From an uncultured Streptococcus sp. (GTDB taxonomy: Bacteria > Bacillota > Bacilli > Lactobacillales > Streptococcaceae), in NCBI RefSeq assembly GCF_905372115.1, contig NZ_CAJPNR010000017.1, forward strand, positions 1 to 37,000: a stretch of 37,000 bases of DNA, given 5' to 3'. This document shows, in pieces, positions 1 to 8,893 of the stretch. The notes beneath the pieces were generated by a model, which did not search any database, had not been told where the DNA came from, and saw only the letters and a program-made list of their open reading frames with translations. Both the position numbers and the translations under genes were made by a program. The first letter of the stretch is position 1; every line of letters starts with the position of its first letter.

Positions 1-84
1 ATGTTACAAAATATTTCAAATAGATGAAAACATATCATTTTTTTCAAAACTTGCTTACAGTCGAAAATAAAAGACTCCTATGAC

Positions 85-113
85 TTTTTTATTTTCACAA
101 AAAAAGGTAAAAT
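85..113 (+). promoter_or_regulatory. Possible murD promoter
   Basis: A TAAAAT hexamer at 108-113 could be a -10 box, giving a transcript start near 120, just before the murD ribosome site at 131-137. No good -35 lies 17 bases upstream (only a T-run at 85-90). The rest of 1-116 is AT-rich and shows no gene. Confidence 0.35.
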
Positions 114-143
114 AGAATGAAGTATGAATGGAAGAGGTTGCTT

Positions 144-1496
144 ATGAAAAATATAGCAAATTTTGCCAATAAGAAGGTCTTGGTCCTAGGATTGGCCAAG
201 TCGGGTGAGTCAGCTGCTCGCCTTTTAGATAAATTAGGAGCTATCGTGACAGTTAACGATGGGAAGACTTTCGAGGAAAATCCTGCTGCCCAATCCTTGC
301 TAGAAGAAGGTATAAAAGTGGTGACAGGAGGTCATCCTTTGGAGTTGCTGGACGAAGACTTTGAACTGATGGTGAAAAATCCGGGTATTCCTTATGACAA
401 TGACATGGTCGTTCGAGCTCTGGAGAAGAAGATTCCAGTCATTACTGAAGTCGAGTTGGCTTATCTGATTTCTGAAGCACCGATTATTGGTATTACGGGT
501 TCAAATGGTAAGACGACGACCACAACCATGATTGCGCAAGTCTTGACAGCTGGCGGTCAAAATGGTCTCTTGTCTGGTAATATCGGCTTTCCTGCCAGTC
601 AAGTAGCTCAAACAGCCAGCAGCAAGGATACACTGGTCATGGAACTGTCTTCCTTCCAGTTGATGGGAATTGAAGCTTTTCATCCGCAAATCGCTGTTAT
701 TACTAATCTCATGCCGACTCATTTGGATTATCACGGCTCTGTTGAGGAATATGCAGCTGCCAAGTGGAATATCCAGAAAAACATGACAGCTGATGATTAT
801 CTGGTTTTGAATTTCAATCAAGACTGGGCCAAGGAAATGGCTAGCCAGGCTCAGGCTACTGTTGTGCCTTTTTCAACGACTGAAAAGGTGGATGGTGCCT
901 ATCTAGAGGGTGATGTCTTGACCTTCCGCGGAGAGGCGATTATGCAGGCGACTGAAATCGGCGTTCCTGGCAGTCATAATGTCGAAAATGCTCTGGCTAC
1001 GATTGCAGTAGCCAAGCTGCGTGGTATTGACAATCAGACGATTAAAGAAGTCTTGTCAGCTTTTGGGGGTGTTAAGCACCGCCTCCAGTATGTGGGGCAG
1101 GTAAATGAGGTTGCCTTTTACAATGATAGTAAGTCTACCAATATCTTGGCAACCCAGAAAGCCTTATCTGGTTTTGACAATAGCAAGGTGATTCTGATTG
1201 CGGGCGGCTTGGACCGTGGCAATGAATTTGACGAGTTGGTGCCTGATATTAAAGGGCTCAAGAAAATGGTGATCTTAGGACAATCAGCTCCGCGTGTAAA
1301 GAGAGCGGCTGATCAGGCTGGCGTTTCTTATCTGGATGCGACTGATGTCCGAGATGCAGCTCATAAGGCCTTTGATCAAGCGAAGCCAGGAGACATTGTC
1401 TTGCTTAGTCCTGCCAATGCCAGCTGGGATATGTATAGTAATTTTGAAGTCCGTGGCGATGAGTTTCTCGCTGCATTTGAAGAATTAAAAGGTTAA
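144..1496 (+). CDS. murD: MurD, UDP-N-acetylmuramoyl-L-alanine--D-glutamate ligase
   Basis: Cytoplasmic ATP-dependent ligase that adds D-glutamate to UDP-MurNAc-L-Ala in peptidoglycan precursor synthesis. The protein has the N-terminal nucleotide-sugar fold (KVLVLGLAKSG), the Mur ligase ATP loop GSNGKTT at about residues 119-125, and the C-terminal ligase domain with HNVENALA and FYNDSKSTN. I chose the ATG at 144 (450 residues, matching the streptococcal family length and N-terminus as I remember them) over the in-frame ATG at 117. The site GAAGAGG at 131-137 is well spaced for 144, while 117 lies right at the putative transcript start. murG follows after 1 base, so the two are cotranscribed. 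Confidence 0.96.
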   Translation: MKNIANFANKKVLVLGLAKSGESAARLLDKLGAIVTVNDGKTFEENPAAQSLLEEGIKVVTGGHPLELLDEDFELMVKNPGIPYDNDMVVRALEKKIPVITEVELAYLISEAPIIGITGSNGKTTTTTMIAQVLTAGGQNGLLSGNIGFPASQVAQTASSKDTLVMELSSFQLMGIEAFHPQIAVITNLMPTHLDYHGSVEEYAAAKWNIQKNMTADDYLVLNFNQDWAKEMASQAQATVVPFSTTEKVDGAYLEGDVLTFRGEAIMQATEIGVPGSHNVENALATIAVAKLRGIDNQTIKEVLSAFGGVKHRLQYVGQVNEVAFYNDSKSTNILATQKALSGFDNSKVILIAGGLDRGNEFDELVPDIKGLKKMVILGQSAPRVKRAADQAGVSYLDATDVRDAAHKAFDQAKPGDIVLLSPANASWDMYSNFEVRGDEFLAAFEELKG

Positions 1497-1497
1497 A

Positions 1498-2568
1498 ATG
1501 AAAAAGATTGTATTTACAGGCGGAGGAACGGTTGGGCATGTAACTCTCAACCTTCTCCTGATTCCGAAATTTATCAAAGAAGGCTGGCAGGTCCACTATA
1601 TTGGTGATAAGCATGGGATTGAGTATCAGGAAATCCAAAAGTCTGGACTGGACGTGACCTTCCATTCGGTAGCTACGGGTAAGCTTCGTCGCTATTTTTC
1701 ATGGCAGAATCTGCTGGATGGCTTTAAGGTCGTCTGTGGCATTTTCCAATCGCTGGGCATTATGCTGAAAGTGCGTCCGCAGGCTCTCTTTTCAAAGGGT
1801 GGCTTTGTATCTGTTCCGCCCGTGATTGCAGCCCGACTATCCGGAGTGCCCGTCTATGTTCATGAGTCGGATCTATCCATTGGCTTGGCCAATAAAATCG
1901 CCTATAAGTGTGCGACCAAGATGTATGCGACCTTTGAGCAAAGTTCCAGTTTGACCAAGATTGAGCATGTCGGCGCTGTGACCAAGGTCGGCAACCAAGA
2001 GTCAGTCCTACCGCAGGAACTAGAAGAAATTCGTCAGTATTTTGATAAAGAGCTGCCCACCCTGCTTTTTGTCGGTGGTTCTGCTGGTGCTAAGGTCTTT
2101 AATGACTTTGTCAGCAAAAATCAAGCTGCGCTGACCGAGCGTTATAATATCATTAATCTGACTGGTGATGAGAGTTTGGATGTTCTGTCTGACCGTCTCT
2201 TTCGCAGAGCCTATGTAACCAACCTCTACCAGCCTTTGATGGACTTGGCAGATGTAGTGGTGACACGCGGCGGTTCCAATACAATCTTTGAGCTCTTGGC
2301 CATGGCCAAGCTGCATATTATCGTTCCTCTGGGACGCGAAGCCAGCCGCGGCGATCAGATTGAAAATGCCGATTATTTTGTGAAAAAGGGATATGCCAAG
2401 CAATTGGCAGAGGAACAGCTGGATATGAGCAATTTACAGGCAGCCCTTGATGACCTTTTGGCTAACCAAGCTTCTTATCATCAAGCTATGAAAAATTCTC
2501 AGGAAATCAAGTCTGTAGATGAATTTTATGCTTTATTGAAGGCGGATATTGACAAAGGAAAGAAATGA
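1498..2568 (+). CDS. murG: MurG, lipid II synthase (N-acetylglucosaminyltransferase)
   Basis: Peripheral membrane GT-B glycosyltransferase that transfers GlcNAc from UDP-GlcNAc to lipid I, forming lipid II. Seen: N-terminal glycine loop GGGTVGHVTLN, FSKGGFVSVPPVIAA, YVHESDLSIGLANKIA, and C-terminal FVGGSAGAKVFN and TRGGSNTIFELLAMAK, which match the acceptor and UDP-GlcNAc domains. At 356 residues it has full family length. The loop differs from the GGTGGH of enterobacterial MurG, a variant I associate with streptococci and related lactic acid bacteria. The start is 1 base after the murD stop, and its own stop overlaps the divIB start (ATGA), so translation is probably coupled. Confidence 0.96.
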   Translation: MKKIVFTGGGTVGHVTLNLLLIPKFIKEGWQVHYIGDKHGIEYQEIQKSGLDVTFHSVATGKLRRYFSWQNLLDGFKVVCGIFQSLGIMLKVRPQALFSKGGFVSVPPVIAARLSGVPVYVHESDLSIGLANKIAYKCATKMYATFEQSSSLTKIEHVGAVTKVGNQESVLPQELEEIRQYFDKELPTLLFVGGSAGAKVFNDFVSKNQAALTERYNIINLTGDESLDVLSDRLFRRAYVTNLYQPLMDLADVVVTRGGSNTIFELLAMAKLHIIVPLGREASRGDQIENADYFVKKGYAKQLAEEQLDMSNLQAALDDLLANQASYHQAMKNSQEIKSVDEFYALLKADIDKGKK

Positions 2569-3770
2569 GCAAGAAAAACCACGATGAGCCAAAGGAAGAG
2601 GTAAGTGAGCCCCTCTCTGAATGGCAGAAACGAAATAAAGAATATCTTGAAAAGAAGGCTCAGGAAGAGGCCAGCAAACAAAAGGAGCTGGAAGAAGAGG
2701 AATCAAAAGAAGCTGAAGACTCAATCGAAGGCGGAGAAATAGCTGAAGAGACGGAAGAAGATGACTCATCTTATGAAGAGGAAGAAACAGAATATTTGGA
2801 AGAAGACTCAACTGAAGCTGAGCTAGAGACTGAATTGAGCGAGAAAGAGCGCAAAAAACTGGAGAAACTTCAGAAAAAGGCAGAAAAAGAAGCTGCCAAG
2901 GTTCATATCTCGAGGATTCATATTTATCGAGCGCTGCCGGTTTTGCTAGGCAGTGGCTTGATTTTTCTCCTGTCAGTTTATTTTTTGACGCCACTAGCAA
3001 CCATGAAGACAATCAAATTTTCAGGGAATCAAATGGTCAGTCAGGAAGACCTGCTCAAAAGCAGTAAGATTGATGAGAAGGACTATACTTTAACGACCTT
3101 TATCAATGGCGGTAATCATATCCGCAATATGAAAGCGTCTAGTCCTTGGATTAACAATCTGGAGATGGCTTATCAGTTTCCGATTACTTTTCAGGTAAAG
3201 GTCAAGGAGTACGGAGTTCTGGCCTATCTGCATGAGGGTGGTCAGTATTATCCTATTCTGACAAATGGGCAGGTTATTTCGGACCCGACTGCTGCAGATT
3301 CTTTGCCAGAAACCCATATTTCGATAGAGTTTTCAGATAAAAAATTGATTAAGGAATTTGCCCTTCAAATTGAAAAGGTACCGGCTTCGGTTAAGAAAAA
3401 TATTAAGACAGTTCAGCTGACTCCAAGCAATGTGACACCGGACTTGGTTACGCTGACCATGCATGATGGCAATAAAATTTTGGTACCAATTTCGCATATT
3501 GCCAAAAAACTGCCATATTACAAGGGAATCCAATCGCAGCTGGAAGAGGGTGTACCTAGTGTTGTAGATATGGAAGCAGGGATTTTTAGTTATGTTGAAG
3601 GAGCTCAAAACGAGTCGTCTTCTTCTGACGAAGAAAAGCAAAAAACAGAAGAGGAACCGACGGGACGGCCAACAGAACAAGCGGCTGAGCAGGTGACAGA
3701 AAGTCCGGAAGAAGAACCTGCAGAGCCGCAAAATTCGACAGAAAACCCGGTAAATAACGAAAATCGCTAA
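2565..3770 (+). CDS. divIB: DivIB/FtsQ, divisome membrane protein
   Basis: Bitopic septal protein that, in Gram-positives, works with DivIC and FtsL to control septal wall synthesis. Order: a very acidic, lysine/glutamate-rich cytoplasmic region (about residues 1-117, probably coiled coil or disordered), one membrane span at about 121-144, the extracellular POTRA domain starting at TPLATMKTIKFSG, a beta domain to about 340, then a Glu/Pro/Thr/Ser-rich tail of about 60 residues. Total length is 401 residues, the extra length lying in the two acidic ends. Start ATG overlaps the murG stop. It is the last gene before the internal ftsA promoter. Confidence 0.93.
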   Translation: MSKKNHDEPKEEVSEPLSEWQKRNKEYLEKKAQEEASKQKELEEEESKEAEDSIEGGEIAEETEEDDSSYEEEETEYLEEDSTEAELETELSEKERKKLEKLQKKAEKEAAKVHISRIHIYRALPVLLGSGLIFLLSVYFLTPLATMKTIKFSGNQMVSQEDLLKSSKIDEKDYTLTTFINGGNHIRNMKASSPWINNLEMAYQFPITFQVKVKEYGVLAYLHEGGQYYPILTNGQVISDPTAADSLPETHISIEFSDKKLIKEFALQIEKVPASVKKNIKTVQLTPSNVTPDLVTLTMHDGNKILVPISHIAKKLPYYKGIQSQLEEGVPSVVDMEAGIFSYVEGAQNESSSSDEEKQKTEEEPTGRPTEQAAEQVTESPEEEPAEPQNSTENPVNNENR

Positions 3771-3787
3771 ATTATATGTAGAAAAAC

Positions 3788-3817
3788 TGCACATTTTCAT
3801 TTTCTTTATGTTATAAT
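3788..3817 (+). promoter_or_regulatory. ftsA promoter (extended -10)
   Basis: TGTTATAAT at 3809-3817 is a perfect extended -10. TGCACA at 3788-3793 is a weak -35, 18 bases upstream. It lies in the 121-base gap after divIB and would give ftsA-ftsZ and the downstream division genes their own transcript. Confidence 0.75.
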
Positions 3818-3891
3818 AAAGCTTGGATAACTCTAATTTTTAGCGTTATTAGTATAGACCGGAAACATGGAAGATAGAGAGGACTGGTGTA

Positions 3892-5250
3892 ATGGCTAGA
3901 GACGGCTTTTTTACTGGATTAGATATAGGAACTAGCTCAATTAAAGTGTTGGTGGCAGAGCACATCAACGATGAAATGAATGTTATTGGAGTCAGCAACG
4001 CAAAAAGTGCTGGCGTTAAAGATGGAATTATTGTTGATATTGAGGCTGCTGCTGCTGCCATTAAGACAGCTATTTCTCAAGCAGAAGAAAAGGCAGGCAT
4101 TTCAATTGGTTTAGTCAATGTCGGACTTCCGGCTAATCTCTTACAGATTGAGCCTACTCAGGGTATGATTCCTGTGACTAGTGATTCTAAGGAAATCACA
4201 GATACAGATGTAGAGAATGTTGTTAGATCTGCTCTGACTAAGAGTATGACTCCTGACCGCGAAGTGATTACTTTCATCCCAGAAGAGTTTGTAGTGGATG
4301 GTTTCCAAGGGATTCGTGATCCGCGTGGTATGATGGGGATTCGCTTAGAAATGCGGGGACTTCTCTACACTGGACCACGGACTATTCTCCACAACCTCCG
4401 CAAGACAGTGGAGCGTGCGGGAGTTCAGCTTGAGAACGTTATTATCTCCCCATTGGCTATGACTAAGTCAATCTTGAACGAAGGGGAACGTGAGTTTGGT
4501 GCAACTGTTATTGATATGGGCGGCGGCCAAACTACAGTGGCTTCTGTTAAAGGTCAAGAGCTTCAATATACGAATATATACCAAGAAGGTGGCGACTACG
4601 TAACCAAGGACATCTCCAAGGTTTTGAAGACTTCGCAAAAGTTAGCTGAAAGTCTCAAGTTTAACTATGGTTCTGCTTATGTTCCTGAAGCTGGCACAGA
4701 GTCCTTCCAAGTAGAAGTGATTGGCGAGATTGAGCCGGTTGAAGTAACTGAAAAGTATCTGGCTGAGATTATTTCTGCTCGTATCCAACACATTTTTGAG
4801 CAAATCAAACGCGATTTGGATAGAAGGCATCTTCTCGAGTTGCCAGGTGGTATTGTGATTATTGGTGGAGCAGCTATTCTTCCAGGAGTGGTTGAGCTGG
4901 CTCAGGAAGTGTTTGGCGTGAATGTCAAGCTTTATGTGCCAAATCAAATCGGCATTCGTAATCCAGCCTTTGCACATGTTATCAGTCTGTCAGAGTATGC
5001 CGGAAACTTAACAGATGTGGATATGCTGGCTCAGGTTGCTGTTCATGGTGATGAGCAACTGCGCCATCGACCTGTATCCTTTGAGCGTCCTGCTCAGTCA
5101 GTACCGCGCTTTGAACCTCAACCAGCTGATGAGATTCCTGAGGAACCGGTCCAAGAAGTTCCAGTTGCCAGTACTGATGTGCCAAACCAAGAACCAAAAA
5201 CCGGTATTACAGATCGGATGCGCAACCTAATTGGCAAAATGTTTGATTAA
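3892..5250 (+). CDS. ftsA: FtsA, actin-like cell division protein
   Basis: ATP-binding actin homologue that anchors FtsZ filaments to the membrane and recruits the divisome. Seen: phosphate-1 loop FFTGLDIGTSSIKVLV at the N-terminus, a conserved 1C subdomain, the ATVIDMGGGQTTVA phosphate-2 region, GGIVIIGGAAILPGV adenosine motif, and a C-terminal amphipathic helix (TDRMRNLIGKMF) after a Pro/Glu-rich linker, the usual membrane-targeting sequence. Full length at 452 residues. Ribosome site AGAGAGGA ends 8 bases before the ATG. ftsZ follows 16 bases after the stop. Confidence 0.97.
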   Translation: MARDGFFTGLDIGTSSIKVLVAEHINDEMNVIGVSNAKSAGVKDGIIVDIEAAAAAIKTAISQAEEKAGISIGLVNVGLPANLLQIEPTQGMIPVTSDSKEITDTDVENVVRSALTKSMTPDREVITFIPEEFVVDGFQGIRDPRGMMGIRLEMRGLLYTGPRTILHNLRKTVERAGVQLENVIISPLAMTKSILNEGEREFGATVIDMGGGQTTVASVKGQELQYTNIYQEGGDYVTKDISKVLKTSQKLAESLKFNYGSAYVPEAGTESFQVEVIGEIEPVEVTEKYLAEIISARIQHIFEQIKRDLDRRHLLELPGGIVIIGGAAILPGVVELAQEVFGVNVKLYVPNQIGIRNPAFAHVISLSEYAGNLTDVDMLAQVAVHGDEQLRHRPVSFERPAQSVPRFEPQPADEIPEEPVQEVPVASTDVPNQEPKTGITDRMRNLIGKMFD

Positions 5251-5266
5251 GGAGAATACAGAGAAT

Positions 5267-6544
5267 ATGACATTTTCATTTGACGCTGCTGCTGCACAAG
5301 GCGCAGTAATTAAAGTTATTGGTGTCGGTGGAGGTGGCGGCAATGCCATCAACCGAATGATTGATGAAGGTGTTGCTGGTGTTGAATTCATCGCAGCAAA
5401 TACAGATGTTCAAGCTCTTAGCAGTGCCAAAGCTGAAACAGTTATTCAGCTCGGTCCTAAGTTGACTCGCGGACTCGGTGCCGGAGGTCAGCCTGAAGTT
5501 GGCCGCAAGGCTGCTGAAGAAAGCGAAGAAGTCCTGACTGAAGCTCTGCAAGGAGCAGATATGGTCTTCATCACTGCTGGTATGGGTGGTGGATCTGGGA
5601 CAGGTGCTGCTCCAGTGATTGCTCGTATCGCAAAAAATGTTGGTGCTCTGACTGTTGCTGTAGTTACACGTCCTTTCGGTTTTGAAGGAAGCAAGCGTGG
5701 AACCTTTGCAGTAGAAGGAATCAACGAACTTCGCGAGCATGTTGACACACTCTTGATTATCTCAAATAACAACTTGCTTGAAATTGTAGACAAGAAGACT
5801 CCGCTCCTTGAAGCACTCAGTGAAGCAGATAATGTTCTTCGCCAAGGTGTCCAAGGGATTACCGACTTAATTACCAGCCCAGGGCTGATTAACCTTGACT
5901 TTGCCGATGTAAAAACAGTTATGGCAGACAAGGGTAATGCTCTGATGGGGATTGGTGTTGGTAGTGGTGAAGAACGTGTCATCGAAGCTGCTCGCAAAGC
6001 CATCTACTCACCTCTTTTGGAAACAACCATTGATGGTGCAGAGGACGTAATTGTCAACGTTACTGGTGGCTTAGATATGACCTTGATTGAAGCAGAAGAA
6101 GCTTCAGAAATTGTCAACCAAGCAGCAGGTCATGGTGTGAACATCTGGCTCGGTACTGCTATTGATGAGTCCATGAAGGATGAAATCCGTGTGACTGTTG
6201 TAGCTACTGGTGTCCGTCAGGACAAGGTTGAAAAGGTCAGCGGTATTCGTCAGACACAGCAGCCTACTGGCCCAAACCGTCCGCAGCAAGTTGAGCCAAA
6301 CCGCGAAGTTCGCTCAGGGCAGTTTGAACGAAATTTTGATATGACCGAAACGGTTGATATTCCTGCTCCAAGCCGTCAAAGAACGGATGCGCCTAAAGGT
6401 TCAGCCTTTGGTGATTGGGATCTTCGCCGAGAAGCGATTGTTCGTCAGGCAGAACCAAGTTCCTCAGCCCGCGTGGAGCGCTATGCAGAAACTAATGAAG
6501 ATGATGATGAATTGGAAACACCTCCGTTCTTCAGAAATCGTTAA
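5267..6544 (+). CDS. ftsZ: FtsZ, tubulin-like division GTPase
   Basis: Self-assembling GTPase that forms the Z-ring at midcell. Seen: VIGVGGGGGNAINRM, tubulin signature GGGSGTGAAP at about residues 107-116, the NNNLLEIVDKKTPL and T7-loop region, then a variable linker and the C-terminal peptide DDELETPPFFRNR that binds FtsA and other partners. I chose ATG 5267 (425 residues, MTFSFD, the conserved streptococcal N-terminus) rather than the in-frame ATG at 5231, which lies inside ftsA. AAGGAG at 5249-5254 overlaps the ftsA stop, with a longer than usual 12-base spacing. Confidence 0.97.
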   Translation: MTFSFDAAAAQGAVIKVIGVGGGGGNAINRMIDEGVAGVEFIAANTDVQALSSAKAETVIQLGPKLTRGLGAGGQPEVGRKAAEESEEVLTEALQGADMVFITAGMGGGSGTGAAPVIARIAKNVGALTVAVVTRPFGFEGSKRGTFAVEGINELREHVDTLLIISNNNLLEIVDKKTPLLEALSEADNVLRQGVQGITDLITSPGLINLDFADVKTVMADKGNALMGIGVGSGEERVIEAARKAIYSPLLETTIDGAEDVIVNVTGGLDMTLIEAEEASEIVNQAAGHGVNIWLGTAIDESMKDEIRVTVVATGVRQDKVEKVSGIRQTQQPTGPNRPQQVEPNREVRSGQFERNFDMTETVDIPAPSRQRTDAPKGSAFGDWDLRREAIVRQAEPSSSARVERYAETNEDDDELETPPFFRNR

Positions 6545-6552
6545 TCTAGATC

Positions 6553-7224
6553 ATGAATTTGCAGAATAATAAAGAGTTGGTCTTTCAGTCCGTCGCTCAG
6601 GCGGCGGAGCAAGCCCAGCGTTTGAAAGATTCAGTGAATATCATTGCAGTTACCAAATATGTTGACTGCGAAACAACTCAGGAGCTTGTTCGTACAGGTA
6701 TTCAGCATATCGGAGAAAATCGGGTAGATAAATTTCTAGATAAATACCATGCTCTGAAAGGTGAGAATCTAACCTGGCACCTGATCGGCAGTTTGCAGAG
6801 GAGAAAAGTCAAGGATGTGATTAACTATGTTGATTACTTTCACGCTTTAGATTCTGTAAAATTGGCCAAGGAGATTGACAAACGGGCTGAACATGTGATT
6901 AAATGTTTTCTGCAGGTGAATATTTCTAAAGAAGAGAGCAAGCATGGCTTTTTGATTGAAGAACTTGAAGTTGTCCTGCCTGAACTTGAAAAATTAGAGA
7001 ATGTTCAAATTGTGGGATTGATGACAATGGCTCCGTTTGAAGCTAGTCATGAGGAGCTGAACCAAATTTTTGAAAAGGCTCATCAACTACAAAAAGAATT
7101 AAAAAAGAAACAGTTAAATAATATGCCCTTTTCTGAATTAAGCATGGGAATGAGCCGTGATTATCCAGAAGCAATTGCCCATGGCTCGACCTATGTCAGA
7201 ATCGGTACAGCATTTTTTAAATAG
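6553..7224 (+). CDS. ylmE: YggS/YlmE family pyridoxal-phosphate homeostasis protein
   Basis: Single-domain PLP-binding protein of the YggS/PROSC family, with the alanine-racemase-like barrel fold and no known enzyme activity; members keep free PLP and amino-acid pools in balance. The PLP lysine is K35 in IIAVTKYVD. Family motifs HIGENRVDKF, WHLIGSLQRRKVK, FLQVNISKEESKHGF, GLMTMAP and LSMGMSRDYPEAI are all present. Full length at 223 residues. It begins 8 bases after ftsZ with no clear Shine-Dalgarno site, so it may depend on ftsZ translation. Position between ftsZ and sepF is standard in Gram-positives. Confidence 0.93.
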   Translation: MNLQNNKELVFQSVAQAAEQAQRLKDSVNIIAVTKYVDCETTQELVRTGIQHIGENRVDKFLDKYHALKGENLTWHLIGSLQRRKVKDVINYVDYFHALDSVKLAKEIDKRAEHVIKCFLQVNISKEESKHGFLIEELEVVLPELEKLENVQIVGLMTMAPFEASHEELNQIFEKAHQLQKELKKKQLNNMPFSELSMGMSRDYPEAIAHGSTYVRIGTAFFK

Positions 7225-7233
7225 GAAAGAAAT

Positions 7234-7821
7234 ATGTCATTAAAAGATAGATTTGATAAATTTATAGATTATTTTACAGAAGATGGAGATGAGACTGAGC
7301 TTCAGGAGCAGACAGTCAGCAGACCTGCAGCGCCTGCCAAACAGAAGCCTGAGTTGGTTCAGCCTAAACCAGTCAGAGAGACTAAGCCAGCTCCTCGTCC
7401 GGCTGCTGCGGCTAAGCCACAGCCTAAACCACAGCCTCAACAGAAATCTTCGACTGAGAATATTACCAGACTGCATGCACGTCAGCAGGAATTGGCTCAG
7501 CACCGTGCAAATGCGGATGAGAAGATTACGATTGATGTTCGTTATCCGAGGAGATATGAGGAAGCGACTGAAATTGTTGACCTGCTTTTGGCCAATGAAA
7601 GCATCCTGATTGACTTCCAGTATATGACTGAGGTACAGGCTCGTCGCTGTTTAGACTACTTAGACGGTGCGCGTTATGTCTTGGCAGGAAATTTGAAAAA
7701 AGTTGCAAGCACTATGTATTTGCTGACTCCGATTAATGTAGTGGTAAATGTGGAAGATATCCGCCTGCCAAACGATGTTGAAATCAGCGAATTCGACTTT
7801 GATATGAAGCGCAGTAGATAA
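7234..7821 (+). CDS. sepF: SepF, Z-ring membrane anchor and bundling protein
   Basis: Division protein that binds the FtsZ C-terminal tail and the membrane and aligns FtsZ filaments. The N-terminal amphipathic helix (MSLKDRFDKFIDYF) is the expected membrane anchor. A Pro/Ala/Lys/Gln-rich linker spans about residues 25-75. The C-terminal SepF core contains ITIDVRYPRRYEEATEIVDLL and RRCLDYLDGARYVLAG. It has 195 residues, with the linker accounting for variation against relatives. AGGAAAG ribosome site between ylmE stop and ATG. Cotranscribed with ftsZ. Confidence 0.94.
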   Translation: MSLKDRFDKFIDYFTEDGDETELQEQTVSRPAAPAKQKPELVQPKPVRETKPAPRPAAAAKPQPKPQPQQKSSTENITRLHARQQELAQHRANADEKITIDVRYPRRYEEATEIVDLLLANESILIDFQYMTEVQARRCLDYLDGARYVLAGNLKKVASTMYLLTPINVVVNVEDIRLPNDVEISEFDFDMKRSR

Positions 7822-7826
7822 GAGAT

Positions 7827-8102
7827 ATGTTATATTTTGTAATTCGTGCCATCTCTAATCTTTTCGATCTTTATAGCATTGCCTTGATTGTCTATGCACT
7901 TCTATCTTGGTTTCCAGGAGCCTATCAAACTAAATTCGGAGAGTTTCTAACACGCATTGTAGAACCGTATTTAAAACTTTTCCGCCGTCTTCCCTTGCAG
8001 TTTGCAGGGCTGGACTTTACCGTTTGGGTTGCAATTCTGGCTTTAAACCTTTTAAATCGTGTGGTCTTTTATTTAATAAGCGTCTTACTAATGTTATTAT
8101 GA
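7827..8102 (+). CDS. ylmG: YlmG/YggT family membrane protein
   Basis: Small integral membrane protein of the YggT family with two hydrophobic spans (about residues 7-28 and 64-90). The family signature is present: YALLSWFPGA and EPYLKLFRRLP. The family is linked genetically to division and, in plastids, to nucleoid and division organisation, but its biochemical role is not known. 91 residues is the usual length. It begins 5 bases after sepF, and its TGA overlaps the ylmH start. Confidence 0.92.
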   Translation: MLYFVIRAISNLFDLYSIALIVYALLSWFPGAYQTKFGEFLTRIVEPYLKLFRRLPLQFAGLDFTVWVAILALNLLNRVVFYLISVLLMLL

Positions 8103-8884
8103 TGAAAGATTTATATCAACACTTTTCGCATGAGGATCGAGAGTTTATTGATAGGAGTCTGGAGTTGCTTCAGCGGGTTCAAGATACCTATGCCTTTGAA
8201 ACAACATCTTTTCTGAATCCCCATCAGGTCTCAATCCTGAAGAATATTGGCAAGCAATATGATGTGCAAGTCTTTGCTAGTTCGGATTATTTTCCAAGTG
8301 AACTGGCAAGAGTTCTTGTGGCGCCTTCTTATTACCAACTGAATATGGATGATTTTGAATTGAGCTTGCTGGAAATTTCCTATGCAAGCAAATTTTATAA
8401 AATCAGTCATTCGCAGATTATGGGCACTCTTCTCAATCAATTAGGGATTGAAAGACGAACCTTTGGCGATATTCTTGTAGTTGGAGACCGTGCTCAGCTC
8501 TTTGTAGATAAAAGACTAGCCCAGTATTTTATAGATCATGTCACTAAAGTAGCAAAGATGCCTGTCAAATTAAAGGAAGTATCCTTTGCAGAGCAGCTGA
8601 AAGAGCAGAAGCAGACTGTTACCAGAGAAATTTTAGCATCTAGCCTTCGCTTGGATAAGTTGGTAGCCAGCACCTTTAAGTTGTCAAGGAGCCATGCTGC
8701 TCAGCTGATTTCTGGCAAGCATGTGAAAATGAACTATGCTGTTAATGACAATCCCAGTCAGCAGGTCGGGCTTGAAGACTTGATTAGCGTTAGACGATTT
8801 GGAAGATTTAAGGTTTTAAGAGAAAATGGCCTTTCCAAGAATGGAAAACATAAGTTAACCGTTGAATTATTAGCTAGTAAATGA
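8099..8884 (+). CDS. ylmH: YlmH, S4-domain RNA-binding protein
   Basis: RNA-binding protein with an N-terminal YlmH domain (HFSHEDREFIDRSLEL, FLNPHQVSIL, LNQLGIERRTFGDILV) and a C-terminal S4 domain from about residue 178 (SLRLDKLVASTFKLSRSHAAQLI). Bacillus YlmH has been linked to ribosome rescue and stalled nascent chains; here that is inference from the family. ATG 8099 overlaps the ylmG stop (ATGA) and is followed at once by a second ATG at 8102, giving 261 or 260 residues. The in-frame ATG at 8024 lies inside ylmG and is rejected. No separate Shine-Dalgarno is seen. Confidence 0.92.
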   Translation: MMKDLYQHFSHEDREFIDRSLELLQRVQDTYAFETTSFLNPHQVSILKNIGKQYDVQVFASSDYFPSELARVLVAPSYYQLNMDDFELSLLEISYASKFYKISHSQIMGTLLNQLGIERRTFGDILVVGDRAQLFVDKRLAQYFIDHVTKVAKMPVKLKEVSFAEQLKEQKQTVTREILASSLRLDKLVASTFKLSRSHAAQLISGKHVKMNYAVNDNPSQQVGLEDLISVRRFGRFKVLRENGLSKNGKHKLTVELLASK

Positions 8885-8893
8885 GGAGGAACT

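Noticed and set aside
117..143. In-frame N-terminal extension of murD to ATG 117
   Set aside because: The ATG at 144 has a good ribosome site and gives the family N-terminus; 117 lies at the likely transcript start.
5231..5266. Upstream ATG for ftsZ inside ftsA
   Set aside because: Adds 12 residues not found in FtsZ; no ribosome site; MTFSFD at 5267 is the conserved start.
8024..8098. Upstream ATG for ylmH within ylmG
   Set aside because: Would overlap ylmG by 79 bases; the family N-terminus begins at 8099/8102.
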